A stretch of 57,057 nucleotides of DNA. Origin: a virus. The translations under genes were made by a program, and so were the position numbers. The notes beneath the pieces were generated by a model. That model did not search any database. It was given only the letters and a program-made list of their open reading frames with translations, and was not told where the DNA came from. Where the stretch lies: IMG/VR virus record IMGVR_UViG_3300019776_000574, positions 1 to 57,057 of that record, one strand, 5' to 3'. This document shows, one piece after another, positions 49,601 to 56,233 of the stretch. Position 1 is the first letter of the stretch; each line of letters starts with the position of its first letter.

Positions 49601-49671
49601 GGGTTGGGATCATTCCAGTCAAACGTAATCGTCCGTTTGGTGGCGTTGTCGAAAACAGTGTACTCAGCCAT
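37684..49671 (-). CDS. Giant polyvalent protein, 3,995 aa
   Basis: This single frame fills a fifth of the genome. N-terminal residues 50-360 are Gly/Ala-rich and partly hydrophobic. A disordered region follows. A SNF2-like helicase has Walker A GTGTGKT near 1540, DEAD at 1627 and QQEGRTYRIGQ near 1960. An adenine-methylase-like domain has VLEPSGGHG near 2165 and NPPFGSGG at 2231. A zincin-like HEVQH is at 2648. An ADP-ribosyltransferase-like domain (AWHGSPHDF, YGYGLYFAG) starts near 2760. The C-terminal 900 residues match large polyvalent-associated domains (LPD38 type). Such proteins are thought to be packaged and injected with the DNA to counter host defence. It lies among internal virion genes. 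Confidence 0.88.
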   Translation of the reverse strand: MAEYTVFDNATKRTITFDWNDPNPPTESDLAEVFDAAGKMSSTPTFQEKPISTMGIASPSDRSVAARAPSFAKDTAMDLAKGVVGLGESVVGVADIATGNLAGKGLAAIGYDPETTKQIISSGYSPERQAANLEVEKAKGFVDTLSALVDNPSVAFGNIVESAPMSIGSAAVARRVAVGMLAKAGIQPGTAAATKFFADPKVQTALIAASSGTEGALTAGSIQEQGRQAGKDWTQTVAPALGGGLITSAIGVGTSKIPGLRDAEVAAATTGLSGSSTRAILASGKEIAKGMFKEGVLEELPQSAQEQVFTNLALGKPWDEGIGKAAAQGLVAGMGMGGSMNLVAETGGVNVIRQRLESMRRKPTTDVPIPDTGITDASVSVDDAIAQANAEVSAGWTRQEQERLLQELGGEVAAPAAVAPTAVSTADEINTAFLDPARAAMREQFTGQPALGGELLPDEQRAVDLNRTFAGDTVLSRDALEDVERNQADPLLASQMAAGRETGALPVPAAPVVDLPASNVGEFSPVGSRPTPAPVPESQPETNLVGQASEAAPVAVPQRPTPPNSIITQVNGLNGQVLGYEVTPHDGTPEGMQQAALQNARAMNNYPEASNNETIHLVTGANGDPTGIINARFGDISPLPGQAPVPSGIPQISREDAIAAKQQVVSELATVDPESARAMQLQIQLDQYNQIIGGEAAYQDFQAPPIGGPSEPNVQAAVPEKPQSANRIAERLVKDALPNHLPFADAMKQARAILAGEAPVAQPAPSTMATKAKQLGKKEGEVKRGEIGGKLAIGEVVTTASGRKTTPFPKFDFSTNGKASASEKRVAQWFMDNAIAEAEARGDDFNLPQFKRNRDKPSQSDKDSAEMYLFGEEQPKVVPSILKPLVRPAPQPESTAATIQTKPAKPAPKVDRQKDDIIVAISKLGGIDTAQASREWGSLVKDNAKDLAKHVLTQTRRFGHVFKKTGLPLDQMRETLVGHGYLPESAGINDLFDAIDSHTRGRATISTERDLDSEADRMAKEYEDRLLDEFNEQQQQALNTVLDVVESEVSEADRADVFDFFDQIIAEQGVADEIASENEDTGRTAGAETARESAGFEGSQEDVGAAREEIPSVDDFERMLDEAGGETDTADKITPDKHPGNGSIVTDGTGREYLVMQARHNIVNVAPIVNGKAEVNADSIISFNVNPDFQPASDATRTEPLYATGRNYYDPAPTTDASDWKQDVAVKGDKRAPTIGGVQKQGGKRASTSDLMDAFTPEPAGLFDAKPVSMQDHIVKAVDAGADAINEIFKGITDPNKLGSGPAFDDETYQRLKPHLVTMWSEIRAAGFSFKEAAQAFAKQLIDKFGAKIKPFALKFYGELADAERNGTILEGGETDGERGDLERDSQDAATQDALGQEDIQPRPGGTDSESLQRVQDTSQEGFEPDADSLLPRPETATPGERSDKPVRGRKERSGTEAEPAGSDERERSGDAGDAGIPAESVSAEAVAKTVERPVPVKAAKGSIDADLPQLHPGQREDVAFAEARFSQPDGYGVMFTNGTGTGKTALGLGIARRFVNKGKKNILIVAPNQDIIAAWVTLGKNLNLLDLKKLNDTKDNGGSGAVITTYANLGQNTSLARRNWDLIITDEADNLSSNKDGNPSLASKALQALSLHPGGAYQRAEMLHPDLAERRRKAYAALNEARKLKLPAESLEKKANAIDQEWQAVLKKTRADVQAAQGENRTRVAFLSATPFAYEKSIDYAEGYLFSYGPEVNSQRYNSGNNYDRFMMQHFGYRMRYNKLTEPPPEVDRGIMQRQFNAWLKRQGVLSGRILDVDSDYDRKFVLIDSAIGSKIDDGLKYLQDNRRMGAVAKAVQAKFDHLSRRYLLEAIKAEAVIPLIKDHLALGRQVVVFHDFNKGGGFNPFDVTGLQADTGTFSYYPDGSSQPVTTTVGETVREFMAARPDLIKMDLGRLPSPLVALQKAFPDILIINGTETAKNRKAAIQAFQDDNDPRKVIIVQSDAGKAGISLHDTTGSAQRVTFNLGLPTKPVTSIQQEGRTYRIGQASNAMFRYLNTGTNWERYAFATTIANRTSAAENLALGESARALRDAFIEGFQESDTYPAGHEGEGTGGKERDRLANSALTEWDRATAFYFGQKKGRQNDVGADYFATPEPLGLKMVEWAGIRSGDSVLEPSGGHGAIARWFPEDAKRRMIEPSLELASRAALVFDGDLVQGTFEDHNIVNKYNAIVMNPPFGSGGRTAVDHLAKAAKHLKDGGRIVAIIPTGPAADKKFDKWLYEEDVQPVEPVGSIAGQPIYSGDTANFYLDPAEQRKSGIFEQRVKVTITKVIDSSSTEKYAHIKLPNGQHMPVPTTRLSGIEAKGKREKRAANDMQLTASYLLPSVTFERAGTAVMTRVVVLDKNGTTPQILRDWTDETTIKGFFDRIQDASVPDRIVPEAPAESGVAEILSSRGAKLPEATTVSGAPLPAPPNVDGVVSAQFNHTKTGAPIYVATVQRKLNDADYKAALTLAKRHSGHYSGFNGAGAIRGFHFGTAENRDAFVAALEGVPGETQFSTGWESVGSGTRVLNAEAINRVQSLIAQALPGGKVTLNIVDHISPPEDAKQAWGAHGKTSGNIAGMHQSVKNITTGEVRSIITLAMDGATDRTGYHEVQHAAESLGLLSAKDIGILERQYPAKDGVASSERRADAFADHVAGKQIAKGYARLLFDRIKAFIRKVKGLFQGQGWRTADDVFNDLMSGKLKRNAQGVAVPAAGTQFMTAWHGSPHDFEKFKTSQIGTGEGAQAYGYGLYFAGNKDVAEYYRDALSGSRGGRGLPIRDTLENSFPGREFDGDERAEIFFAAASKDALTAKQVQNRKASLRDLDTTKLQEVIDGLRKQARGRLYQVELAPAEDEYLLWDKPLSEQSEKVKEALKESPYLGNLDSYLERARNTSDPAEIDKFKLGSTLYREIAKGRGRELAEKSNGAIRPDPDETWASSYLHSLGIRGIKYLDGTSRNNGGYRVTWANGKKSTDTLKSKEQAQILADSYEEDYGKASIAWEDDPAANYNYVIFSDEDVNITSKFSLKKPSALPEETATQRAWRKLQDRYNRVQVLQDWLDQQGVRLSELANAARGIYTMNGKIADHLKRFMDNQVAPLIKEAAQHKIDLDDISDYLLMQHTAEANAAMRKLHDNPDALAFGVTDADAKQKLAEYKARPDFPEFKKLADRWQAFSGETADMLQNAGIISDEMREAWNNAYRHYVPVRGEGNEPRTGKGLRVSGKQQRRSGHGLRDEYVLENIIKAREAAVKTIEKNNVSLSVAQLIHEAQDDQIGTIGKPEKRRVFKNKPQYTVFYQREPVAAFSTDAEAERYIDQQMKPDKSDLEDFVIHASSDPTVAWVTTPMLGENEINAYINGHQVRIQINDDIAAKALTGMGEEHLHSLLMVGKQINNYLSRVYTGYDPRFTIRNTFRDFTAGMVNLTGDYGTATAAKIALNYPRAVREFMKARHDPTKSQWVNRYRKQGGSTGASYLNSMERVGEDIRKVYREQVSAIAAYNSVFAEEKAKGRSDMAARTVALAKSGISQFHKVPVLGHFLKMIETMNAVSENAFRVSTFMTLVEEGKSEAEAGEAAKNSTINFDKRGEWGAQIGALWLFYNPAIQGINRTWFALSQSEHRRQAQALVGSMALVGFLAAEWARMLGGGDDDEWEKVPRSTKNRNLVIRTGDKSQVTIPLPYEYGSFVGIGYAINDMVHGKADKRTGLNLASTILDGLSAIGNPVTDDGQLQPLAIMPTVPKMILAPTMNLNSFGNPIAPEKDSEGKPDSQNMWRGTKGTMYDAAASVINEATGGTKYSAGAIDISPEVLKFYTRSILGGAATFIGQVVDLGTVVANDGIPETAEIPIASVLARENTVRDTRRIFWEIAKDADKATEEYRSAKKARDFETAGKLKVENADLLAVAKIADQQAKLAKAKRDAIDAIRLDDTLSIVEKRTRTKELERQEEKIYDRLIQRFELKKGK
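45180..45545 (-). CDS. Nested gene inside the giant polyvalent gene, 121 aa
   Basis: An ATG at 45545 with GGAGGGAGGAGAAACCG upstream opens a 121-residue frame shifted relative to the giant gene. The product (MVNAAIWNEIAKTQQLKTPW to the end QLQKLLSDLYQ) is balanced in composition and predicted helical, with many Leu, Glu and Lys. In the same stretch the giant protein is low-complexity (Glu, Asp, Gly, Ser, Pro, Arg), as expected when another frame is under selection. It ends just before the helicase domain. No family was recognised. Confidence 0.6.
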   Translation of the reverse strand: MVNAAIWNEIAKTQQLKTPWAKRTFSLDQEGLIANHSSECKTLRKRGLNQMLILSFLDLKPLLLENEAISRFVEEKNDPELRQSLPEVTSVNEAVMLGTLEYLLNPSQQKQLQKLLSDLYQ

Positions 49672-49679
49672 TTCGCCCC

Positions 49680-50732
49680 CTACTGTTTGACGGATTTTAT
49701 GACAAACCTGCTACCAGCTGCAGCCGGTTTCTTGCCGGCGGCGTTCGCCGTCGACACTATCCCCTTGCCCTGTTTTTTTTCGGTGACAGGCTGCGCGGTC
49801 CCGGCCATGATCTCTTTGGTCCGGTTCTCGATCCAGGCGTTACGGTCTCCACCGGTCTCGGGGAAATCGGCACTGTCCGAGCTCATCCAACCGGCTTTTC
49901 CCGCTGCTTCCTTAGTAGCCTGTGCTCTGGCCTCTTCCTTGGATATCGCCGGGGCATCCTTCAGCTTCACGCCGGCCTTGGCTATGGCAGTGTCAACAAT
50001 GGTGCGCTCGTCATCGGTGAGTTCGCGGCCTTCCTTCGTGGCACCGTCCATAACCTTGCCACCAAGCGCCAGAGCGTTAAGCTTGAGTTCTTCTTTCTTT
50101 AGGGCGATCTCTGCGGACTTGTCACCCTGTGCACGGGCAACACGGAGATCTGCTATCCTATCACGCATCTCCATTTCGGCTTTATGTAGGCGCTCCTTCG
50201 TCTCCAACTGGAGCGTGGCAAGTTCCTTCTGTTGCGCCAGTTTTGCCTCAGCTGCGGCTTCCTTGGAACTGGACAGCGGTTTGCCGGCCTCTTTTCTCGC
50301 CAAGACTTCGGCCTCGGTGAGCAGTTCGCCGTCCTCTCCCCGGATATCCTTATCGATGGTGGTCTTGCGCTTATATTCGGCAGAAGACAGTATGCCGGTA
50401 GCGCCTGGTGGTGGCGGTCCATTGGCCCCGCTGGCTTCCTGTACCTGCGCCCGGGTGAGAGGTACCCCCTCGGGCGTAACCTGCCCAGACTCCCCGCGGG
50501 CAAAGGTGCGCTCCTCCCCAGCGATCTTCGATTCTTCGCCGCGGGCGTGCGCCTTGACTGCGGCCTCTTCGGCCCAAGTATTACGCATCCGGGCAAGGTT
50601 CTCTTCACGCAAGGCCCGCGCCTGTTCCAGCTCGTTCTGGCGGTTGGCCTTTGCGTTCTCTATTACCAGTTGAGAACCGGTATCCGCTGCGGCCGCAATA
50701 CCGCCGGCCAATGCCTGGGTGAGCAGTCCCAT
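49680..50732 (-). CDS. Coiled-coil internal virion protein, 350 aa
   Basis: After an Ala-rich N-terminus the 350-residue protein is dominated by charged helices: residues 30-80 (ELEQARALREENLARMRN) and 155-225 (Glu/Lys/Ala repeats) form coiled coils. The C-terminus is basic. It is read just before the giant gene, a position held by internal core proteins in podoviruses. Ejection with DNA is likely but inferred. Its start overlaps the upstream stop. Confidence 0.7.
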   Translation of the reverse strand: MGLLTQALAGGIAAAADTGSQLVIENAKANRQNELEQARALREENLARMRNTWAEEAAVKAHARGEESKIAGEERTFARGESGQVTPEGVPLTRAQVQEASGANGPPPPGATGILSSAEYKRKTTIDKDIRGEDGELLTEAEVLARKEAGKPLSSSKEAAAEAKLAQQKELATLQLETKERLHKAEMEMRDRIADLRVARAQGDKSAEIALKKEELKLNALALGGKVMDGATKEGRELTDDERTIVDTAIAKAGVKLKDAPAISKEEARAQATKEAAGKAGWMSSDSADFPETGGDRNAWIENRTKEIMAGTAQPVTEKKQGKGIVSTANAAGKKPAAAGSRFVIKSVKQ

Positions 50733-51244
50733 TACACCCTCCCCTTGCCTTCGTTGTACTGCCGGGCCGTCTGCTGAATGCGAATCTGCGACTGCTGGAT
50801 TTCTTTGCGCTGCTTCGGTGGTAACTTCCGAAGATCCGCCTCGATGGCTACCTTCAGTTGTTGAGCGTTAATCCGCTTGGCGGCAATTTCGGCCTTCACG
50901 TAATCCTGAACTGCTACGGAAAGTGCGAGTTCCAGGAGACGCTCGTCGAGCTTCGCTTTGCCCGATGCCTCGGCAACCTCTGCCACCATGGAGATAATCT
51001 CGTTGGCGCCGAAAACCTTGATCGAGTCCTGGACCTCAACACCAGCGTCACGGGCTGCCGCATCCAGGCGCTGCATGATCATTACCGTTGCATTGGCCAC
51101 CCGCTGGACGGGGTTGTCGCCTTCAAGCATACTGACGACCGAATCCCGCGTTTCCTTCGCGTGAATCAGCGTCATTGCCTTGGCAACGTACTGCTCGAAA
51201 TCCCTCTTGTAGTTGGCTGCCTGACTGGGCTGAGTTGGGTTCAT
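50732..51244 (-). CDS. Helical internal virion protein, 170 aa
   Basis: The 170-residue protein is all-helical (MTLIHAKETRDSVVSMLEGDNPVQRVANATVMIMQRLD), with the central segment resembling phage internal core proteins of the gp14/N4-like kind in general character. The C-terminus is Gln/Arg-rich. It overlaps the genes on both sides. A role in the internal core or in ejection is inferred from context. Confidence 0.7.
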   Translation of the reverse strand: MNPTQPSQAANYKRDFEQYVAKAMTLIHAKETRDSVVSMLEGDNPVQRVANATVMIMQRLDAAARDAGVEVQDSIKVFGANEIISMVAEVAEASGKAKLDERLLELALSVAVQDYVKAEIAAKRINAQQLKVAIEADLRKLPPKQRKEIQQSQIRIQQTARQYNEGKGRV

Positions 51245-51975
51245 GCGGGGACTCCTTGCGGGCCAGGAACGGGCGCCTGTGGTGTCAAGTTACGGTAAGA
51301 CATCAAAGCCGTGGCGTCCGGTAGGGCTGTAGACTGTGGGGCGATTACGCTCGGCGTCGTTACCGTGGGGGCGGTGGTCGCTGTGGTGTCTTTGGCAAAT
51401 GAGGCCTTGAGTTGTGGGGCGCTGACTACGGTGGTCTTGAGCGCCTTGATCCTGGCGTCTTCAGCTTCCTGTGCAGCGTCCCCGGCGATGAGACCTTTTG
51501 CCGCCCCACCCACCCCGGCCAGGAGAGTAGCTGTTGTTGCATCTCCCAGTCCTTTGCCGGCGGCGGCCGTGCCAAGGACTCCAGATCCTGTTCCGGCCGT
51601 GGTCCCGGCGGCTGCCAGTTCTGGCGATGCCGATGAAAGAGCAGGGGCCCCGAGGCTGACTTCCCCAGCAGAGGTCGCCGTAGTCATTGCGGCGCCTTCG
51701 GTTGCTGCGCCTCCGGCACCTGCCCCGCCAGCTGCACCAGCCCCACCGCCGCCGGCCCCGGCACCTGCGGGAGCAGCAACAGCGGCCAGTCCGCCAACTG
51801 CCCCGCCGATCAACCCGCCGACCAGTATGCCTTTCAGGATATTCCCGCCCCTGATGGCTGCAGTCACACCGCCTATCACGGCCCCGACAACGACCCCGCC
51901 GACGATGGCAGCTGCGGTTCCTGTGGCAATCCCTGCGGTTACTGCTGCTCCGATGGCGGTGAGTGTGGCAACCAT
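51241..51975 (-). CDS. Gly/Ala-rich membrane-active internal protein, 244 aa
   Basis: The N-terminal 90 residues are a nearly unbroken set of Gly/Ala/Val/Ile hydrophobic stretches (ATGTAAAIVGGVVVGAVIGGV and similar), followed by a low-complexity Gly/Ala linker and a polar C-terminus. Such proteins in podovirus virions insert into the host membrane during DNA entry. AGGAGGTTTATC precedes the ATG at 51975. The function is inferred from composition and position. Confidence 0.7.
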   Translation of the reverse strand: MVATLTAIGAAVTAGIATGTAAAIVGGVVVGAVIGGVTAAIRGGNILKGILVGGLIGGAVGGLAAVAAPAGAGAGGGGAGAAGGAGAGGAATEGAAMTTATSAGEVSLGAPALSSASPELAAAGTTAGTGSGVLGTAAAGKGLGDATTATLLAGVGGAAKGLIAGDAAQEAEDARIKALKTTVVSAPQLKASFAKDTTATTAPTVTTPSVIAPQSTALPDATALMSYRNLTPQAPVPGPQGVPA

Positions 51976-51985
51976 GATAAACCTC

Positions 51986-52447
51986 CTACAACGGTCCTAT
52001 GAAGTTGTTGTCGATATGGATGAGCCTGTCTTTTTCGTACATCTCTTTGACGCGGGGCGATTCTTCGCGCACGGTCGATACCATCATAATCACCGTGGCG
52101 CCGTTGTCCTTGCCCCACTGTCGCAAACGCTTCCGGAGAGACATGGCCGCCATGGGGTACTTGCGCCGGTTTCCCTTCGGGATGAACCAGCCACGCTCTA
52201 CTACCATCTTGATATTGGTATTGCCCCACCAGGTTGTCAGCGTGCCTGCTATGGCTCCGACCACTTGCCCGTCGACCTCGGCCACCAGGACGCAGTGCTC
52301 GTCGAGTTCGATGCAATCCTGGACGAAAAATTCGACTGTATCCGCATCCAAGGAGAGCCCAGTACCGTTCAACTCCCCGTTGGCGAAAAAACTGGAAATG
52401 AGGTCGATGAGCACGGGCGCGTCTGATGGTATGGCCGGTCGGATCAT
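51986..52447 (-). CDS. GNAT-family N-acetyltransferase, 153 aa
   Basis: The 153-residue protein starts MIRPAIPSDAPVLIDLI (the first strand and helix of GNAT folds), has CVLVAEVDGQVVGAIAGTL (strands 2-4) near residue 53, and IPKGNRRKYPMAAMSLRKRLRQW, corresponding to the acetyl-CoA-binding helix though without a clear Q/R-x-x-G-x-G/A motif. It lies within the tail and internal protein genes. It may modify a virion or host protein; the substrate is unknown. Confidence 0.78.
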   Translation of the reverse strand: MIRPAIPSDAPVLIDLISSFFANGELNGTGLSLDADTVEFFVQDCIELDEHCVLVAEVDGQVVGAIAGTLTTWWGNTNIKMVVERGWFIPKGNRRKYPMAAMSLRKRLRQWGKDNGATVIMMVSTVREESPRVKEMYEKDRLIHIDNNFIGPL

Positions 52448-52451
52448 GTGC

Positions 52452-53435
52452 CTACGCCCCGGCTCCCGGGTTCATCCATGGCTCATAAGTAGCTGTTGGC
52501 GCAGTCACCGATTCGGCCCCGGCCCTTGTAGCAGCAGCCAATTGCCCTTCAGTTGGTGTGGCTGTTGGTGCACTCCAGGTGATGGGATACCGGTACAGCT
52601 GCGTAATGGTCTGAAGCTGTGTCGTCAAGTTGGCATTCAGTTGGTTGATGGCGTTCAGCTTGTCATCGTAGCTCAAAACTGAATCCGGGGTTCGCTGGAT
52701 CTGTGAAATTTCCGCCTGTACCTGTTGGATGACCGGGCTGATTGCACTGGTGTATGATTCGCGCTCCCGTGCCGCCAGTTCCCTGAGATCGATCTGGATG
52801 TCAAGGTTCTTGAGGGTGGTCTGCAGGTTGAGGGCTGCCTGCTCCGACTGTGTTTGCCGGACCAGATCCGATGCTTGCTTGGATGCCTCCAGTGATGCTG
52901 TTGCTTTCTGTGCCGATTCCAGACGGGCGGCTTCGGCTTCCAACTGTTTGGACTGCAGGCCTGCCTGTGCCTCTTGTGCTTGCTTCTGTAGCCCTAGATT
53001 GCCGGCAATGTTCTGCTCGTTCTCGGCCGTACGGAAACCGAAATTTTCCGTTTGCTGCGCCGAATCCAGCAGAGACTTATACCCGGTCAGGCTCTGGTCT
53101 TGCCGAGCCGTTTGAGCCGACAGGCCGGACGTGGCAAAGGTATTTGCATCCTGGGTGGCAATCGGTAGGGCTGCATCGATGGCGGCCTTTTCGGTGGCAC
53201 CAGCGGCGATTGACGAGTTGATCAGTCCGCGGCTATTTGCGGCTTCCGCACCTTTGGCCCTGGCACTCTGGATATAAGAACTATCCTCTTTCAGCAGGGC
53301 ATTCAACTGGCCGGATACCGTTTCCGGTTCGGTTACTTGGCGGATCTGTGGGGTAGGGGGAGCGACCACCGACGCCACGTTAGCAGGTGTCTTGACGGTC
53401 GGGAGGGCGGTGGTGCTGAGTAAGCCTGTTGCCAT
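52452..53435 (-). CDS. Helical tail or internal protein, 327 aa
   Basis: The 327-residue protein has a Pro/Val-rich N-terminus and a long central coiled coil (about residues 60-230) rich in Gln, Ala and Glu, for example QEAQAGLQSKQLEAEAARLES. The C-terminus is Thr/Ala/Pro-rich. GAGGTGACCC precedes the ATG at 53435. Located between the stabilisation protein and the internal proteins, it may be a tail-needle or core protein. Confidence 0.65.
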   Translation of the reverse strand: MATGLLSTTALPTVKTPANVASVVAPPTPQIRQVTEPETVSGQLNALLKEDSSYIQSARAKGAEAANSRGLINSSIAAGATEKAAIDAALPIATQDANTFATSGLSAQTARQDQSLTGYKSLLDSAQQTENFGFRTAENEQNIAGNLGLQKQAQEAQAGLQSKQLEAEAARLESAQKATASLEASKQASDLVRQTQSEQAALNLQTTLKNLDIQIDLRELAARERESYTSAISPVIQQVQAEISQIQRTPDSVLSYDDKLNAINQLNANLTTQLQTITQLYRYPITWSAPTATPTEGQLAAATRAGAESVTAPTATYEPWMNPGAGA

Positions 53436-53438
53436 GGG

Positions 53439-55496
53439 TCACCTCATCATCCTACGGGGCAAATAGTGAACGAGAATGCTGTTGATCGTAAATGCCGGGA
53501 TATAGTCGGATGACCCGGAGATGAACATTGCTATGTTTTCGGCTGTCCCTTCCAAGGGGCATTCCATGAGCTCTGCTCGGCCTGAATCCCAGAAAAACGA
53601 GTCCCACCTGAACGAGTCCCACCGCGTTTGCCCTGTGTGCTGAGTATATGCAACCGCGACCGCCTGGGCATACTCGGGCGAATCGTACCCCAGAACATAA
53701 GCAAAGTCAAATGCTACATAGGTCCCCGTGCTGGCCGATAATTCAGGCACTGCCTTATAATATCGCTTCAACGTCCTCGGACTCTTGGCGCTGGAGAAAT
53801 TCAGGGTAAGGTGCCAATCGATAGCCGTACCATCAAACGATGTACCGCGCTCCATCTGGTAGACCATACCGTTTGTTGACCCGAAATAGATGATATCGGT
53901 GCCGTCGTTCTTCTTCCCCTCATAACAGCATGTCACAGCATTCGGGAAATATACGGGAGTGCAGCCAATGAATTTATTGTTGACCACTGTGACGAACAGG
54001 CCGAACCCATCGCTGAAGAACAGCCGGTATTGAGACTTGCGCCGGCAGAGGGTGGCATAGGTCAACAGGTTGATCCGCTCGTTGATGAATGGCAGAACCT
54101 GATTGGTCAGCGCCGACTGCGTGAAGTTGCCGAATTGCAGAGATGTCTGAACGGAATTGACGCCACGGTCGTCAAACACGAACGTCTGTGCCATGTTCTG
54201 TGCAGAGAACGGTAAGGCCCCGGTACCGGAGTTGTACGTCACCAGATTCCAGTCACTCGGCCCGGTGCCGTACAGGATGAACGTGTTATTGCGGCTGAAT
54301 ATGCCCAGCGTGGCGGTACTGGTTCCCCCGGGCATGATGATCATGTCGGTGATGGTATCGCCTACAGGGACCTCCGATGCTCCACTGATCGCAGTCCAGT
54401 CATACGGTAGGCCCGGCGCCGAGTGCATGGCGGATGACCCTATAGAGAAGAACAGGAACTTTTTGTGCTCCATGACGTGCGTCGGCGTGTCGGTGGTCGC
54501 GCCCGTTGTAATCGGGACAAGAACGTCTCCATCGAACTCGAAACCCTTGTTCACTCCATCGCAGCCGTAGACCCGTTGGGTAGCAACCTGCCCGGCGAAG
54601 TTGGTCGTTATGAACTGGAACTTGCCACCAGGGAGAAGGGCAAGAGAGGCCTGTGCACCGGAGAGCGTTACGTTCGTCGAGCCAATAGTCGCCGCGCCTG
54701 CAGCGAAATTACCACCGGCCGGCGTGGTGATGATTATCTGCCCTGCTGCCGTGCCTGCCTGCCATGATCCGGACGTCCTGACGACCCGCTTGATCGTGGA
54801 TGTCACACCGCCTTGGGTGAGGGTGGCTCCGTCTGCCGGTATGACCGTGCCGCCGGCCGTGAAGCTGACTGTCTTGTACAGGGAGACCTGCGACCAGCCG
54901 GAAGCGGTCGACTTGTAGATGTCCAGCGCCGTGCCGCCGGCATTGTCCCGGAAGGCATAGACAACATCGTTGAATTCAACAACCCCGCGGATTGATCCGC
55001 TCCCCGGGACTGCGGCAATGTCGGCACGGTAGATATCGGCCACAGCATTGCGGGTAACGGCGTCCTGTAGAGGGGTGGTCGGCCCTGCGTAGATGTCGCT
55101 GACTGTGCCGATGGGTGTTGCCCCAACCGCTACAGTCTCCCCGACTGCCCACGTTCCGGAAGATTTGGCCAGGACCATGACCAGTCCGGTGATGTAGGCA
55201 ATGACGCCGGTAGCGCCTCCGCTGGCAGTCAGGGTGTTGCCCACTGCCGGAGTGTTGGTGAATGCAGACACGGCAATGAATCGATGGGCACCGGTGCCGG
55301 CGGTATCGGCCGGCGAGGCGTGGCCGTCGAATCGCTCGTACCCTTCGATCCGGGAATACCCACCGGTAACCGCGCACTCGAAGTTGAGCATCTGGCGGGC
55401 GGTGCCGCTGGGGAGGGAGAGTGTCGGAGTAACCTGATCCAGACCCCCCTTTAGGACGATGGCCTCGATCGATGGCGGGGTGAGTTTGACGGTCAT
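53439..55496 (-). CDS. Tail stabilisation protein (P22 gp10-like / tubular B-like)
   Basis: The 685-residue protein starts MTVKLTPPSIEAIVLKGGLDQ and continues with SLPSGTARQMLNFECAVTGGYSRIEGYERFDG, the hallmark start of podovirus stabilisation or nozzle proteins. The rest is beta-rich, consistent with a propeller. It attaches below the tail adaptor ring and closes the channel. The start overlaps the adaptor gene stop, which supports the pair. Confidence 0.85.
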   Translation of the reverse strand: MTVKLTPPSIEAIVLKGGLDQVTPTLSLPSGTARQMLNFECAVTGGYSRIEGYERFDGHASPADTAGTGAHRFIAVSAFTNTPAVGNTLTASGGATGVIAYITGLVMVLAKSSGTWAVGETVAVGATPIGTVSDIYAGPTTPLQDAVTRNAVADIYRADIAAVPGSGSIRGVVEFNDVVYAFRDNAGGTALDIYKSTASGWSQVSLYKTVSFTAGGTVIPADGATLTQGGVTSTIKRVVRTSGSWQAGTAAGQIIITTPAGGNFAAGAATIGSTNVTLSGAQASLALLPGGKFQFITTNFAGQVATQRVYGCDGVNKGFEFDGDVLVPITTGATTDTPTHVMEHKKFLFFSIGSSAMHSAPGLPYDWTAISGASEVPVGDTITDMIIMPGGTSTATLGIFSRNNTFILYGTGPSDWNLVTYNSGTGALPFSAQNMAQTFVFDDRGVNSVQTSLQFGNFTQSALTNQVLPFINERINLLTYATLCRRKSQYRLFFSDGFGLFVTVVNNKFIGCTPVYFPNAVTCCYEGKKNDGTDIIYFGSTNGMVYQMERGTSFDGTAIDWHLTLNFSSAKSPRTLKRYYKAVPELSASTGTYVAFDFAYVLGYDSPEYAQAVAVAYTQHTGQTRWDSFRWDSFFWDSGRAELMECPLEGTAENIAMFISGSSDYIPAFTINSILVHYLPRRMMR

Positions 55497-56191
55497 ATCA
55501 GGCTGGCTCCGGTCAGCATCTGCGGCAGCTGGTCGATCTCCATGCGGTTGATCAGTTTCGAGAAGCCTTGCCGGCCGGCCTCGATTTGTTCCGCTGCCAC
55601 GTTGAACAGCCCGTATTTCTGCATTGCCTTGTAGACGATAGACAGGTGGTATCGGGACGGGAAGATGGGTGTGTCAGCATCCACGGTGAGGGTGTGAGGC
55701 GTCCGGTAATATTCACCGGTTACCACGTAGATATCGTTCGGCTTGAAGCCAAGGAGAAGGCTGCGGCTTGCCGGCTCGATGGTGATGTAGAGCGGACGGC
55801 CCGAGACCAGTTGCCTCGACCCGAGCAGGTAAAAATCCCTGAACTCGGAGTAGCTGTAATACTGAGCCAGGATGATCTGTGTGGCGATGCCGGCCGACTG
55901 CAGGTAGGCACGGAACGAATCGTTGCGCCATATTCCGAAGTCGTCCAGGTCGATATCATACGACGCACCGTCGCCGACAGTGTAAGTCTGCTGCTCGGCA
56001 ACGGTGTTGAACGTCATGGACTCGCGGAGGAAATCCCAATCCTGGTGTTCTTCCTGGATCTCGGTGTACGACTGCGCTACCCAGTCGATGATGCGCTGCA
56101 TTTCGCGGTTGGCGCCGACGATGGTGGTCAGCGCCTCGCCAGGTACGCCGCATTCTTGCTTGGTGCGATTAACGAGTTCGAGGAAGGTCAT
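55493..56191 (-). CDS. Tail adaptor protein (P22 gp4-like / tubular A-like)
   Basis: The 232-residue protein begins MTFLELVNRTKQECGVPGEAL and has WVAQSYTEIQEEHQDWDFLRE near residue 37, the typical helical start of podovirus head-to-tail adaptors, followed by a beta-rich domain with LLLGFKPNDIYVVTGEYYRTP near residue 160. It forms a ring on the portal and connects it to the stabilisation protein. CGGAGACCCC precedes the ATG at 56191. Confidence 0.85.
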   Translation of the reverse strand: MTFLELVNRTKQECGVPGEALTTIVGANREMQRIIDWVAQSYTEIQEEHQDWDFLRESMTFNTVAEQQTYTVGDGASYDIDLDDFGIWRNDSFRAYLQSAGIATQIILAQYYSYSEFRDFYLLGSRQLVSGRPLYITIEPASRSLLLGFKPNDIYVVTGEYYRTPHTLTVDADTPIFPSRYHLSIVYKAMQKYGLFNVAAEQIEAGRQGFSKLINRMEIDQLPQMLTGASLI

Positions 56192-56232
56192 GGGGTCTCC
56201 GGGTTATTCTGCCAGGGGTCTCCGGGTTGCGA
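56192..56232 (-). repeat. Duplicated ribosome-binding segment
   Basis: The 14-base segment AACCCGGAGACCCC occurs twice, 24 bases apart on the minus strand, between the stop of the 56234 gene and the adaptor start. The second copy is the ribosome binding site of the adaptor gene; the first has no start codon at the usual distance. A small local duplication is likely. Confidence 0.6.
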
Positions 56233-56233
56233 G

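Noticed and set aside
49687-50673. A 328-residue plus-strand frame opposite the internal virion protein
   Set aside because: It is Ser/Ala/Arg-rich antisense of a coiled-coil gene and has no start signals; the minus-strand gene fits its operon by overlaps.
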